Origin: Glycomyces buryatensis
GTDB lineage: Bacteria > Actinomycetota > Actinomycetes > Mycobacteriales > Micromonosporaceae
NCBI RefSeq assembly: GCF_004912275.1
Contig: NZ_STGY01000005.1
Coordinates: 16,428-80,427 of the forward strand
Direction of reading: 5' to 3'
Length of the DNA: 64,000 nucleotides
Below are positions 9,588 through 18,498 of this stretch, in pieces. The translations under genes were made by a program, and so were the position numbers. The notes under the pieces are model-generated. The model did no database searches and was not told the DNA's origin. It saw nothing but the letters and a program-made list of their open reading frames with translations. Within the stretch, counting starts at the first letter, position 1. Every line of letters starts with the position of its first letter.

Positions 9588-11756
9588 TCAGACCTCGGCG
9601 CGGATCTTCGCTGACGGGGCTTCGGCGGTCTCGTCGGACTCCTTGATGCCGTACTTGGAGTACAGCTTCGCGAACGGCCCCGGGACCCACCAGTTCGCGC
9701 TGCCGAGCAGCCGCATCGTGGCCGGCACCAGCAGCATCCGCACCACGGTGGCGTCGAGGAGGATTGCCACGGCCATGCCGAGGCCGATCATCTTCATGAA
9801 CGTGATGCCGCCGAAGGCGAACGCCCCGACCACGACGATGAGGATCGCCGCGGCGGCGGTGATGATCGAACCGGTCTGCTGCATGCCGCGCATGACGGCG
9901 GTCCGGTTGTCCGCGCCGCGGTCCCACTCCTCGCGCACCCGCGACAGCAGGAACACCTCGTAGTCGGTCGACAGGGCGAACAGCAACGCCACCATGAGCA
10001 GGATGTTCGACGGGTCGATGTAGCCGGAGGGCGTGAAGTCGAGGAACTCGTGCAGGTGCCCCTCGCCGAAGATCCACACGACCACGCCGAGCGCCGCCGC
10101 CAGGGACACGCCGTTCATCAGGACCGCCTTGATCGGCAGCACGATCGACCCGAAGGCCAGGAACAGCACCACCATGGTCACGATGACGATGTATCCGAGC
10201 ATGTAGGGCAGGCCGTCGGCGATGGCGTCGAGCATGTCAACCCGGTCGGAGGCCCCGCCGGTGACGTAAAGCTCGGCGGACCCGGCGTCCAGGTCTCGGA
10301 CCTGTTCGATGAGTTCGCGGGCCTCGGAGCTGAACGGGTCGGCGTCGTAGGCGACCTGGAGCAGGACCGCGTCGCCGGACTGGTCGACCGGCGTGACGTC
10401 CTCGACCAGGTCCAGGCCTTCGATCTCGGCGGTGGTCTCGGCCGCCTGGGCTTCTCCCCCACCGGAGACCATGACGTCGAAGGTCTCGGCGTCTCCGCCG
10501 GGGAAGTCGGCGGCGACGGTCTCGGTGACCACCCTGGATTCGGCGTCGGCGGGCATGTCGCGCTCGTCGACGCCGCCGAACTGCATGTCGAAGATGGGGG
10601 TGGCCAGGATCGCGAGGCCGGCCAGCACCGGGATGACCACCAGCACCGGGCGGCGCATGACGCCGGCGGCCAGGCCGTGCCAGAATCCGGCGTCGGTCTT
10701 CGGCCTCCGGTTCTTGGCCCAAGGGAGCCGGCCCTTGTCGACGCGGTGCCCGAGCAGGTAGAGCATCGCGGGGAGGGCCACCAGCGCGGCGATCATGGCC
10801 ACGCCGACGGCCGACATGACGCCGTAGGCGATGCCGTGCAGGAACGGCACGTCGACCAGGAGCAGCCCGACCATCGACAGCACGATGATGAGCCCGGAGA
10901 CCATGACGGTGCGCCCGGCGGTCGCGACGGTATTCATCACGGCGGCCCGCTTGTCGCGGCCGGCGGCCAATTCCTCCCTGAACCTCCTCAGCACGAACAG
11001 GGAGTAGTCGATGGACATGCCCAGGCCGATGATGGTGATGACGTTGGCGGCGAACACCGAGACGTCGGTGAACTCGGTGATGACGCGGGTGACGGCGAAG
11101 CCGCCGAGGATCGACATGCCGCCGACGAGCAGCGGCAGCGAGGCCGCGACCAGCGCGCCGAAGACGATCACCATGATGACCAGCAGGATCGGCATGGAGA
11201 TCATCTCGGCGATCTCCAGGTCCTCCTGGACCTGCTCGTTGAGGTCGGCGAAGACCGCGGCGCCGCCGCCGAGGGTGACCTCCAGGTCGCCGGTGTCGCC
11301 GGCCTCGCGCAGGTCCTCCTCGATCGCGGCGAAGGCGTCGCCGAGCGCCTCGTCCGACGAGCCTCCGGCCAGGGAGACCGCGAGGTAGGTGGCGTGCCCG
11401 TCCTCGGACACGAAGGAGGGCAGATCGGTGTCGTAGTAGGAGACGACGTCGTCGACCTCGGGGAAGGCCTCGATCTCGGCCTCGGCGGAGGTGACGGCGG
11501 CGGCGAAGGACTCATCGTCGGCGGTCTGGTCGGGAGAGGTGTAGAGGACGATGGCGTCCGCTCCCGTAGAACCGAACTCGGCCTCGATCGCCTCGGCATC
11601 GGTCACCGAGCGGGCGTCCTGGGAGACGTAGCCGCCGTCGGTGAACTCGTCGAAGACCCCCAGGCCCCACGTCGAACCGATGGCGAAGACGCCCGCGATC
11701 CCGACGATGATGAGCCAGCGGGCCTTGATGACCGCGCGGCCTAGCAGGGAATACAT
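9588..11756 (-). CDS. MMPL/RND-family membrane transporter
   Basis: A 722-residue, roughly twelve-helix transporter of the actinobacterial MMPL family, which exports lipids, siderophores or drugs with proton motive force. It has the N-terminal helix, an extracellular loop (about 40-170), a five-helix bundle with GLGMSIDYSLFVLRRFREEL, a second loop (about 390-520) and a second bundle with LSTDYEVFLLSRVREEWDRG. The two SxDY-type motifs are the family's proton-relay signatures. The start ATG is at 11756, next to a divergent TetR gene, which very probably represses it. The substrate cannot be predicted. Confidence 0.92.
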   Translation of the reverse strand: MYSLLGRAVIKARWLIIVGIAGVFAIGSTWGLGVFDEFTDGGYVSQDARSVTDAEAIEAEFGSTGADAIVLYTSPDQTADDESFAAAVTSAEAEIEAFPEVDDVVSYYDTDLPSFVSEDGHATYLAVSLAGGSSDEALGDAFAAIEEDLREAGDTGDLEVTLGGGAAVFADLNEQVQEDLEIAEMISMPILLVIMVIVFGALVAASLPLLVGGMSILGGFAVTRVITEFTDVSVFAANVITIIGLGMSIDYSLFVLRRFREELAAGRDKRAAVMNTVATAGRTVMVSGLIIVLSMVGLLLVDVPFLHGIAYGVMSAVGVAMIAALVALPAMLYLLGHRVDKGRLPWAKNRRPKTDAGFWHGLAAGVMRRPVLVVIPVLAGLAILATPIFDMQFGGVDERDMPADAESRVVTETVAADFPGGDAETFDVMVSGGGEAQAAETTAEIEGLDLVEDVTPVDQSGDAVLLQVAYDADPFSSEARELIEQVRDLDAGSAELYVTGGASDRVDMLDAIADGLPYMLGYIVIVTMVVLFLAFGSIVLPIKAVLMNGVSLAAALGVVVWIFGEGHLHEFLDFTPSGYIDPSNILLMVALLFALSTDYEVFLLSRVREEWDRGADNRTAVMRGMQQTGSIITAAAAILIVVVGAFAFGGITFMKMIGLGMAVAILLDATVVRMLLVPATMRLLGSANWWVPGPFAKLYSKYGIKESDETAEAPSAKIRAEV

Positions 11757-11834
11757 ATGCTTCTCCTCTTGAAGCGATCCCGGCCGGTGGTGGTGTCGGC
11801 CGGGTCGGCTATAGGATGGTGAGCAGTGACAAGT

Positions 11835-11863
11835 TTGCTAACACTGTTTACGTTAGTGAGCAA
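11835..11863. promoter_or_regulatory. Candidate TetR operator in the MMPL/tetR divergent region
   Basis: Within the 155-base divergent gap, an AT-rich patch carries two overlapping inverted repeats: CTAAC (11838-11842) with GTTAG (11852-11856), and TTGCT (11835-11839) with AGCAA (11859-11863). Position and symmetry suit a TetR dimer controlling both genes. This is inference from layout only. Confidence 0.5.
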
Positions 11864-11911
11864 TAATTGCGGAGTCAACGCCGTTAACAAAAATTTATCC
11901 GAGGGAGTGCA

Positions 11912-12700
11912 GTGACTTCGAACACCGCGGGACCGAGCCGTCGTGAGCGGATGCGCGCCGAGACGATCGGCGAGATCAAGGCGAGCGCCCGACGCCAGCT
12001 GCTGGAGCACGGCCCCAGCGGCGTCTCGCTGCGAGCGATCGCCCGCGAGGTCGGCGTGACGCCGGCGGCCCTGTATCGGTACTTCGACAACCTGGAAGCG
12101 CTGCTCACGGACCTGTGCTGCGACTTCTACGACGAGCTTATCGAGGAGAGCCGCCAGGCCATGGACGCCGCGGCCCAGGCGTGTTCCGTCGAAGGTTCGA
12201 AGTCGTGCCACCTGGAGCGGATGAAGGCCTGGATCTGGTCGTTCCGGTCATGGGCGGTGTCGAATCGCCGCGAGTTCGAGCTCATGCTCAGCCTCCCGGG
12301 CGGCGACAGCGCGTTGTCGCTCGGCCCGGATCCGGTGGGACAGTCGCTGGAAGACCTGGACCCGGTGTACCGGAAATCGATCGAGCACTCGCAGATGTGC
12401 GGGGGCGAGCTGGCCGCGTTCTACCGGGAGACCGAGGGGAAGGGCTTCGACTTCGACGGTGCCACGATGCCCGAGATTTCCGAAGGGCTGCAAGCGGAGA
12501 TCATGGGGACCTGCGCCGGGCTCATTATCGGGGATGAGGTCCCATTGACCTGGGCCTACAACTTCGTCTCCGGGTGGGTGCGGGTCTTCGGCCTGGTCGT
12601 GATGGAGGCCTTCGGGTCACTTCCGGTGCAGGAATATGTGGACGAGTTCTACACGGCGCAGATCCAGTCGATGATGAAGGACTTCGGAATCAGCCCTTGA
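11912..12700 (+). CDS. TetR-family transcriptional regulator
   Basis: A 262-residue regulator with an N-terminal TetR helix-turn-helix (about 15-65, GVSLRAIAREVGVTPAALYRYFDN). The C-terminal ligand domain ends in a WVRVFGLVVMEAFGSL segment typical of the WHG-type TetR C-terminal domain. GTG start with GAGGGAG five bases upstream. It is divergent from the MMPL transporter gene and is inferred to repress it and itself; the ligand is unknown and is often the pump substrate. Confidence 0.9.
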   Translation: MTSNTAGPSRRERMRAETIGEIKASARRQLLEHGPSGVSLRAIAREVGVTPAALYRYFDNLEALLTDLCCDFYDELIEESRQAMDAAAQACSVEGSKSCHLERMKAWIWSFRSWAVSNRREFELMLSLPGGDSALSLGPDPVGQSLEDLDPVYRKSIEHSQMCGGELAAFYRETEGKGFDFDGATMPEISEGLQAEIMGTCAGLIIGDEVPLTWAYNFVSGWVRVFGLVVMEAFGSLPVQEYVDEFYTAQIQSMMKDFGISP

Positions 12701-12802
12701 GCGGAGTCAAATATCGGACACCGCAGCTGCGGCGTTGAACGTGAGTTCCGATCATGAGGAGAGGCCGGTTCGCAACCGGCGCTCAACAGGAGGGAACTCA
12801 TC

Positions 12803-12992
12803 ATGCGACGGAGCATGACCAGAGCACATCGACGGGATCATCCCGGCCGGCGCCTCGGTGCCCTGGTGCGGGATCGTCTACGGCGGCACCTACACCGCCT
12901 GCGGCGTGACCAACTGGGACTACTGGGATCAGGTGAACTGGAACGGCCAGTCCGGATTCGTGGCGGGCGCTTGCACGGTGCTCGATGAGTAG
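12803..12992 (+). pseudogene. Remnant of a small secreted SH3-like protein
   Basis: A strong AGGAGGG (12788-12794) precedes an ATG at 12803 encoding MRRSMTRA, a typical start of a signal peptide, but that frame then becomes arginine-rich nonsense. From 12819 another frame reads a coherent mature domain, with IIPAGASVPWCGIVYGG, then TACGVTNWDYWDQVNWNG, ending QSGFVAGACTVLDE and a TAG at 12990. It has three cysteines and resembles bacterial SH3-like secreted domains. A TGA at 12816 closes this frame upstream. The simplest reading is an internal deletion, not a multiple of three, that removed most of the signal peptide and N-terminal region. The 61-codon ORF in the ATG frame is not a real protein. 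Confidence 0.6.
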
Positions 12993-13007
12993 ACGGCGGT
13001 AATGCGA

Positions 13008-13041
13008 CGAGGGCCGGACCGCGCGAGCGGTCCGGCCCTCG
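13008..13041. terminator. Bidirectional terminator hairpin
   Basis: A perfect 13-bp stem (CGAGGGCCGGACC with its complement) has an 8-base loop, placed between the secreted-protein remnant and the convergent Rieske gene. It can serve both strands. Confidence 0.8.
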
Positions 13042-13056
13042 TTCGCTCGTTCTCGG

Positions 13057-14634
13057 CTACTCGGAAGCCGCTTCGGCGGGCGCCGTGTCTGCGGGACAGC
13101 TCCGAATGTCATGTCCGACGCTCGTCATGCACTTGCCGGACTTCAGGTTCCACTTCCAGCCGTGCATCTGGCAGGTGAGCACGCCGTCCTCGATCTTCCC
13201 GAACACCGACAGGTCGGCCTTCAGGTGCGGGCAGCGGCGCTGGACCTGCCAGCCCTGCATGGTGATGTCCTCGTCGTCGGGGCGCTGCTCGGCGTACCAG
13301 CCCTCGGCGTACTGGAGGCGTTCCTCGGAGAGGCACTTGAAGAACGCGTAGACGTACTCGTTGTACTGGCCGATCCGCGCGGCGGTGAAGCGGCAGGACA
13401 AGAACAGCGAGTTGACCCAGTCGACCTCGCGGATGTAGAGCAGGTGCTCGATGAGACGACGCTCGGTGCGGAAGCGGTAGCGGACCTTCGCGCCGTCGTC
13501 CGGGTAGATCTTGCGCTCCAGGAAGTCGAAGATGATCGACTCGACGACCTCGTCGGAGTCGGGCGCGGTCAGGTCGAACCTGACGGGGCCGCCGACGCCG
13601 GTGGCGATGTGCTCGGCCGATTCCATGAGCGGCTCGATGCGCTCGCGCAGGGTCTCCAGGACATTGATCTCCGGGTGCGACCAGGAGGCCTTCTCGGCTG
13701 CGAGGCGGCCCCGCTGGCGTTCCTTGAAGGCGTCGAGGTGCTGCTTCTTGTTCGCGAACCACTCGCGGACGTCGTCCACGGGGTGGGTGACGCTGGCGGC
13801 ACCCTCCGAGTTAATCTCGGCGACCGAGCCGGGCAGCAGGATGAGGTTCTGCTTGTGGCCCTGCTCTTCGAGCCAATCGGTGTAGGTGAGCTGGTCGGGG
13901 AAGATATTGCCCTCGTCGCCGAAGACGTCATTGAACTGGTAGAGCTCGTCGTCCAGGAAGCAGGGCGGGCCCGCGATGGGGAAGACCCAGTCGCCGGCGA
14001 CGTCGTCAATGTAACGCAGCGAGCGGTCGAAGCCGCGCTCGCGCTTTTGCTTCCCGAAGGCGCGCTTGGCGTTGTCGGGCAGCTCGTACACCATCGGGAA
14101 CCAGATGGCGCCGGAGAACTGGAGCAGGTGGGCGTGGATCTTGCCGTGCTGGAGGAAGACGCTCATGTCGGTGGGGCGCGCGTCGTTCTGGTTGAGCATG
14201 CGAGTGCCGTCGGCGTCCTCGACCCAGAGGGAGGAGTCGCCGATGGGGCCGTCGGTGGGGCTGGTGAGCGCCTGGATCATGACCTTGACGCCGCCGGGGA
14301 GCTCGACGATCTCCTCCGAGACGGTCTTGATGAACTTGTGGAAGCCGAGGGCGCGCAGCTCCGACTCCAGTTCGTCGGTGGGGTACTCCGGCAGCAGGAC
14401 TGTGGTGTCCTTGCTGATGTGGTCGCGGAGGTTCTGCTCGTCGAAGTGGTCGCGGTGGAGGTGCGAGACGTAGAGGTAGTCGGCTTGGCCGAGGGTGTCC
14501 CAATCCAGCTGCGAGTTGTCCGGGAACGGGAACCACGAGGCGAAGTATGCGGGATTCACCCAGGGGTCACAAAGGATGGAACCTGCGGCGGTCTCGATGA
14601 ACATGCTGGCGTGGCCAGTACCGGTAATTCGCAC
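13057..14634 (-). CDS. Metallo-beta-lactamase-fold / Rieske [2Fe-2S] fusion protein
   Basis: A 525-residue two-part protein. The N-terminal part (about 1-260) is an UlaG-like metallo-beta-lactamase fold with SHLHRDHFDE (HxHxDH) and a preceding DPWVNP. The middle (about 260-430) has no recognised motif. The C-terminus (about 455-505) is a Rieske domain with CPH and, 18 residues on, CQMH as the two Cys-x-His / Cys-x-x-His ligand pairs. The closest architecture I know is CMP-N-acetylneuraminate hydroxylase (CMAH), which has the same parts but with the Rieske domain first. An oxygenase role is inferred and the substrate unknown. GTG start with GGAAGG six bases upstream. It is a single-gene unit, convergent with the remnant above. 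Confidence 0.85.
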   Translation of the reverse strand: MRITGTGHASMFIETAAGSILCDPWVNPAYFASWFPFPDNSQLDWDTLGQADYLYVSHLHRDHFDEQNLRDHISKDTTVLLPEYPTDELESELRALGFHKFIKTVSEEIVELPGGVKVMIQALTSPTDGPIGDSSLWVEDADGTRMLNQNDARPTDMSVFLQHGKIHAHLLQFSGAIWFPMVYELPDNAKRAFGKQKRERGFDRSLRYIDDVAGDWVFPIAGPPCFLDDELYQFNDVFGDEGNIFPDQLTYTDWLEEQGHKQNLILLPGSVAEINSEGAASVTHPVDDVREWFANKKQHLDAFKERQRGRLAAEKASWSHPEINVLETLRERIEPLMESAEHIATGVGGPVRFDLTAPDSDEVVESIIFDFLERKIYPDDGAKVRYRFRTERRLIEHLLYIREVDWVNSLFLSCRFTAARIGQYNEYVYAFFKCLSEERLQYAEGWYAEQRPDDEDITMQGWQVQRRCPHLKADLSVFGKIEDGVLTCQMHGWKWNLKSGKCMTSVGHDIRSCPADTAPAEAASE

Positions 14635-14707
14635 GGATAACCTTCCGGAATTCAGGACGACAGAGGCTCAACTTTACAGGTCACAAGCAGGGCGGTCTGG
14701 AGACGTT

Positions 14708-14787
14708 AGTCCTTGTGGCGTGTAAGACTCGGTCCGGCCGCCGCCCGGTGGCCTTAGGTCGTGACGGGTCTTGCCGCGTGTAAGACT
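14708..14787 (+). promoter_or_regulatory. Direct repeats in the Rieske/DUF2631 divergent gap
   Basis: The 20-base sequence around 14709-14729 (GTCCTTGTGGCGTGTAAGAC) recurs at 14769-14787 as GTCTTGCCGCGTGTAAGACT, 59 bases apart in direct orientation. The gap separates the divergent Rieske gene (GTG 14634) and DUF2631 gene (ATG 14821). The repeats could be paired regulator sites or duplicated promoter elements; nothing more is visible. Confidence 0.35.
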
Positions 14788-14820
14788 ATGTGCGATATCG
14801 AATTGGTTGGAGGAACTCCC

Positions 14821-15039
14821 ATGTCCGCCGAAGAGCAGATTCTCTCGCCCGATCAGCGCAAGCCCACCAGCCGCAAGGGCCTGTATTCCGCGCTGCTCAT
14901 CGGGGCCGCCGTGCTGCTGTCGTTCCTGTTCGGCAACCACCTGGGGTATGTCGAGGACGTCTTCATCGGCACCACTGCCGCAGTGCTCATCGGCATCGTG
15001 GTTTTCGACGCCTGGCTGCGCCGGACGGGACTCCGATAA
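14821..15039 (+). CDS. DUF2631-type small membrane protein
   Basis: A 72-residue protein with a polar N-terminus (MSAEEQILSPDQRKPTSRKG) and two membrane helices (about 23-42 and 50-65), ending WLRRTGLR. It fits the actinobacterial DUF2631 family, whose Mycobacterium tuberculosis member Rv2876 lies in the same neighbourhood as ispG-rip1-dxr and rlmN-cdsA-frr. The ATG at 14821 is chosen because GGAGGA lies just upstream. The frame is open for 20 more codons upstream but has no ribosome site. Function unknown. Confidence 0.8.
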   Translation: MSAEEQILSPDQRKPTSRKGLYSALLIGAAVLLSFLFGNHLGYVEDVFIGTTAAVLIGIVVFDAWLRRTGLR

Positions 15040-15127
15040 GCCACGGATCCACATTTATCCCGATAAATCCCCCTTAAGGGACCCCTGGCTCAAAAATACC
15101 GGGCGGGTACGACACTTCGTAAAACTG

Positions 15128-15156
15128 AGGGCGGGTCGCATTGGGCGACCCGCCCT
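15128..15156. terminator. Bidirectional terminator
   Basis: An 11-bp perfect stem (15128-15138 with 15146-15156) with a 7-base loop lies between the convergent DUF2631 and DivIVA-domain genes. Confidence 0.75.
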
Positions 15157-15176
15157 TCAGTTCGTCTTCGCCTACG

Positions 15177-17225
15177 TCAGTGCATCATCCCGCGACGGGC
15201 GAACAGCTCCCGCACCTCGCGCAATGCCGAGTCCACTTCGGCTTCGAAGTAGCCGCCCTGCACCAGCGAGAACTGGCTCGTGTCGAGCTCCCGGTCCGAC
15301 AGCGGCACCGGGTTGCGCCCGGTCATCGCGGCCGAGACGGCGTCGAACATCTGGTCGACCTGGCCCGGGTCGTAACCCGAACCGAAGCGGCGGGGCTGGA
15401 AGGCCCGGCGCAGCTGCTCGAGCCGCTGGACGTCGTCGGACGTGAACGGGGAGTCCGTCGCCCGCATCTCGGTGGTCATCTCCTCCCGGCCGTGCCGGCC
15501 GGGCTGCTCGAACTGGCCGCGTCCCTCGTAGGGGTTGCGGCGCCCGAAGTCCGGCGGCGTGGCCGCGCCTCGCGGCTGCTGCGGAGGGGGGGAGACGGGA
15601 GGAGCGGGAGGCGCACCGAAACCGCCTTGGCTGTCGGCCGGGCCGCCGAAGCCACCCTGATTGTCGGGAGGACCGAAACCGCCCTGGTTCTCCGGCGGTG
15701 CGCCGAATCCCCCTTGATTGTCCTGCGGCGCACCGAAACCACCCTGGTTGTCGGCCGGGCCGCCGAAGCCACCCTGGTTATCCGGAGGCCCGCCAAAGCC
15801 GCCCTGGTTGTCGGCCGGACCACCAAAACCGCCCTGATTGTCCTGCGGCGCACCGTAACCACCCGGCATCGGCGGGCTCGGGGCGGCCGCACGACGGCCG
15901 TATCCGGTGTCCTCCTGACCCTGCGGCTCGGGGGTGAACCCACGACCGCGCTGGGCCCCGTACGGGGGTTCCTGCGGCTGGGCCGCGGGCATGCCCTGGG
16001 TCTGCTGACCGGGTACGAGGTGCGAAGGAATCGCCTGCGTCGGTGGTGCGGGCGGCATCGGCTCGCGCTCGGGCGGGGCCTGCTGGCCGTATCCCGCCTG
16101 CGGGATCGCACCGGTCGGCGCGCCCGGGTACGCCTGCGGCGCGGGCGGAGCCGGCGACGGGGCCTGCTGCGGCGGCACGGCCGCCCGGCGGCTCCCGGTG
16201 TCGCTGAACTCGTCCTCGTAGGCCGCACCGAATCCCGGGGCCGGCCGCTCGGGCCCGCGGCCCTGCGGCGGACCGTAGCCCTGAGCCTGCTCGGGACCGT
16301 AGCCCTGAGCCTGTTCCGGTGGCCCGAAGCCGCCACGGCGCGGATCGGACTGGAGCGGCAGCTGCTCGGTGTTCCCATGCGGGGATGAACCCGCTTGGGG
16401 CCCGGGCATTCCCGCGCGTTGCGGCGGAGCGCCGGCGCCGCGGGGAGGCGGACCGAAGTCGCCGCGAGGACCGACCGGTTCGGGACCGCGAGGGGCCCCG
16501 AAGTCACCTGCGGGAGCCTGAGCGGCGGGAGCGGGCTCGGGCATGCCGCGAGGCGTCCCGAAGCCGGGCTCGGCGCCGCCTGGCGGCGGGGCCATCCCGG
16601 GGTCCGCGCCATTGCGCTTGGCGAACGGGTCGTCGTAGTCCTCGCCGGGAGGACCAGCGAGGAAGCCGAAGCCCTCGTCGTCGTCACCGCGAAGGTCGCC
16701 GAAGCCGTCGGCGTCACGGGGGGCGGGAGCGGGTGCCGCCCTGCCGCCGCGGGCGACGGGCGCCGGCGCGGGAGGCGGCGGGGCCATCTCGCGGGCCGCC
16801 ATCACCTCATGAGCCGGAATCGCTTGCGTCGCAGCGGGGATGACCTGCGTGGCCTGGGGTTCGCTGGCGCGCCGCTGACCGGGCGCGGGCGTGGGAGCAG
16901 CCGGTGCCTGGGCCGGGGCCGCCTGCGCGGCGCCGGTGTCGGGCTTGCCGTAATCGGGGGCGGGGGCGCTGCCGAGCACACCGCGCTCTTCGAGCTCGGC
17001 GAGCTGTCTTGCCACCCGGTCGAGATAGACGTCGACCTGCCATTCGTCGTAACCGCCGAATCGGACACGGAAGACGACGTCGTCGACCTCATCGGCCGTG
17101 ACCGGGCTGCCGACGGGTTCTCCGGCGAGCGTGGCCTCGACACGGTCCAAGAAGGCGTCCACTTCGTCGACCTTGTAGCCCCTGCTCAACGCTCGGCGCC
17201 TGAATCGATCTCCATGACTCGCCAC
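15177..17225 (-). CDS. DivIVA-domain protein with a long Gly/Pro/Gln repeat region
   Basis: About 682 residues. The N-terminus has two DivIVA-like segments (SRGYKVDEVDAFLDRV near 18-33 and YDEWQVDVYLDRV near 58-70). A disordered region of about 490 residues follows, rich in Pro, Gly, Gln and Ala, including roughly eight copies of an 11-residue unit like DNQGGFGGPAD. The C-terminus (about 600-682) has another DivIVA-like pair (GYDPGQVDQMFDAV and YFEAEVDSALREV). DivIVA proteins mark curved or polar membrane and organise cell-wall growth; this is not canonical Wag31, which is shorter and coiled-coil. Start GTG 17225 or TTG 17231, both after GGAGAAGGG. It lies 21 bases after rlmN and is probably cotranscribed. 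Confidence 0.85.
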   Translation of the reverse strand: MASHGDRFRRRALSRGYKVDEVDAFLDRVEATLAGEPVGSPVTADEVDDVVFRVRFGGYDEWQVDVYLDRVARQLAELEERGVLGSAPAPDYGKPDTGAAQAAPAQAPAAPTPAPGQRRASEPQATQVIPAATQAIPAHEVMAAREMAPPPPAPAPVARGGRAAPAPAPRDADGFGDLRGDDDEGFGFLAGPPGEDYDDPFAKRNGADPGMAPPPGGAEPGFGTPRGMPEPAPAAQAPAGDFGAPRGPEPVGPRGDFGPPPRGAGAPPQRAGMPGPQAGSSPHGNTEQLPLQSDPRRGGFGPPEQAQGYGPEQAQGYGPPQGRGPERPAPGFGAAYEDEFSDTGSRRAAVPPQQAPSPAPPAPQAYPGAPTGAIPQAGYGQQAPPEREPMPPAPPTQAIPSHLVPGQQTQGMPAAQPQEPPYGAQRGRGFTPEPQGQEDTGYGRRAAAPSPPMPGGYGAPQDNQGGFGGPADNQGGFGGPPDNQGGFGGPADNQGGFGAPQDNQGGFGAPPENQGGFGPPDNQGGFGGPADSQGGFGAPPAPPVSPPPQQPRGAATPPDFGRRNPYEGRGQFEQPGRHGREEMTTEMRATDSPFTSDDVQRLEQLRRAFQPRRFGSGYDPGQVDQMFDAVSAAMTGRNPVPLSDRELDTSQFSLVQGGYFEAEVDSALREVRELFARRGMMH
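15622..15862 (-). repeat. In-frame 33-bp tandem repeats in the DivIVA-domain gene
   Basis: About seven or eight imperfect 33-base units encode GGFGxPxDNQ-type 11-mers within the disordered linker. Units differ mostly by codon swaps and Gly/Ala or Pro/Gln changes. Unit number can change by slippage without breaking the frame. Confidence 0.85.
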
Positions 17226-17246
17226 TACCAAGCCACCCTTCTCCGC

Positions 17247-18398
17247 CTAACTCGCAGCACCCGAGGGCTGCTCGCCGGACTTCACGTCGGCAGAACCGGC
17301 AGGACCGGCCTCCCGAACTGAAGCGGCCAGCTGCCCACAGGCGCCATCGATCTCTTGGCCACGCGTGTCCCGCACCGTAGTGGACACACCAGCGGCTCGC
17401 AGTCGACGCACGAACTCCGCCTCGACCGGCTTGGGACTGGCGTCCCAGCGGCTCCCCGGCGTGGGGTTGAGCGGAATCAAATTGACATGGGTCAACTTCC
17501 CCGCGAGTAGCTTTCCCAATAGGTCAGCCCGCCAAGGCTGATCATTGACATCTCGAATCATCGCGTACTCGATCGAAACGCGACGCTTCGTCAAGGAAGC
17601 GTACTCCCAGGCCGCCCCCAGGACCTCGGCGACCTTCCAGCGGGTGTTGACGGGGACGAGCTCGTCGCGGAGCTCGTCGTCGGGGGCGTGCAGCGATACC
17701 GCAAGCGTCACCGGCAGGCCCTCGTCCGCCAGCTTCTTGATGGCCGGGACCAGGCCGACGGTGGAGACGGTGACATGTCTGGCCGACATGCCGATCCCGT
17801 CGGGGACCGGGTCGGTGATCAGGTGCAGCGCCGCCTTGAGGCGCGCCCAGTTCGCGAGCGGCTCGCCCATGCCCATGAACACCAGGTTCGAGACGCGGCC
17901 CAGACCGTTCTCGGCCGCGATGCGGGAGCAGGCGACGACCTGGTCGACGATCTCGGCCGTGGTGAGGTTCCGCGTCAGCCCGCCTTGGCCGGTGGCGCAG
18001 AATGGGCAGGCCATGCCGCACCCGGCCTGGGAGGACACGCAAGCGGTCACCCGATCGGGATAGGCCATGATGACGCTCTCGACCAGGGCGCCGTCGTGCA
18101 GGCGCCACACCGCCTTGACGGTCCGGCCGTTGTCGCACGAGTCGATGCGGACCGGCTCGAGGAGCCGAGGCAGCAGCGCCTCGCCGATGGCCTCCCGCGC
18201 GGACGCGGGCAGGTCGGTCATGAGGTTCGCGTCGCCGACGTGGCGCCCGAAGTACTGGTTGCGCAACTGCTTGGCGCGGAAGGCGGGCTGTCCTATCTCG
18301 GACAGGACGGACTGGCACCCCGCCAGATCGAGATCGGCGAGGTGTCGCGGCGCCGCCTTGCGAGGGCGCGGCTCGGTCAACGTGAGTGCTACAGACAT
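17247..18398 (-). CDS. rlmN: 23S rRNA (adenine2503-C2)-methyltransferase
   Basis: RlmN is a radical-SAM enzyme that methylates A2503 of 23S rRNA (and A37 of some tRNAs), tuning translation accuracy. The 383-residue protein has the radical-SAM cluster motif [14 protein letters not shown] (CxxxCxxC), the GMGEPL SAM motif, and the C-terminal [15 protein letters not shown] whose Cys resolves the protein-RNA adduct. I chose the ATG at 18398 ([10 protein letters not shown]); the frame extends 10 codons further with no better signal. It is followed closely by the DivIVA-domain gene and preceded by cdsA on the same strand. Confidence 0.95.
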   Translation of the reverse strand: MSVALTLTEPRPRKAAPRHLADLDLAGCQSVLSEIGQPAFRAKQLRNQYFGRHVGDANLMTDLPASAREAIGEALLPRLLEPVRIDSCDNGRTVKAVWRLHDGALVESVIMAYPDRVTACVSSQAGCGMACPFCATGQGGLTRNLTTAEIVDQVVACSRIAAENGLGRVSNLVFMGMGEPLANWARLKAALHLITDPVPDGIGMSARHVTVSTVGLVPAIKKLADEGLPVTLAVSLHAPDDELRDELVPVNTRWKVAEVLGAAWEYASLTKRRVSIEYAMIRDVNDQPWRADLLGKLLAGKLTHVNLIPLNPTPGSRWDASPKPVEAEFVRRLRAAGVSTTVRDTRGQEIDGACGQLAASVREAGPAGSADVKSGEQPSGAAS

Positions 18399-18498
18399 GT
18401 CACGACCTAGTCTCGCATGACAGGGCATGGGCCCGCCAACCCCAGATAGTGGTTTTCAACCCGGGCCCTCCTTCTACGCGCGAACCAATCAGGACAGA

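Noticed and set aside
12803..12988. 61-residue arginine-rich protein
   Set aside because: Only the first residues look real; the other frame holds a coherent secreted domain, so this is a broken gene.
15622..15862. CRISPR array
   Set aside because: The 33-base units are contiguous, in frame and code GGFG-type peptides; there are no unique spacers and no cas genes.
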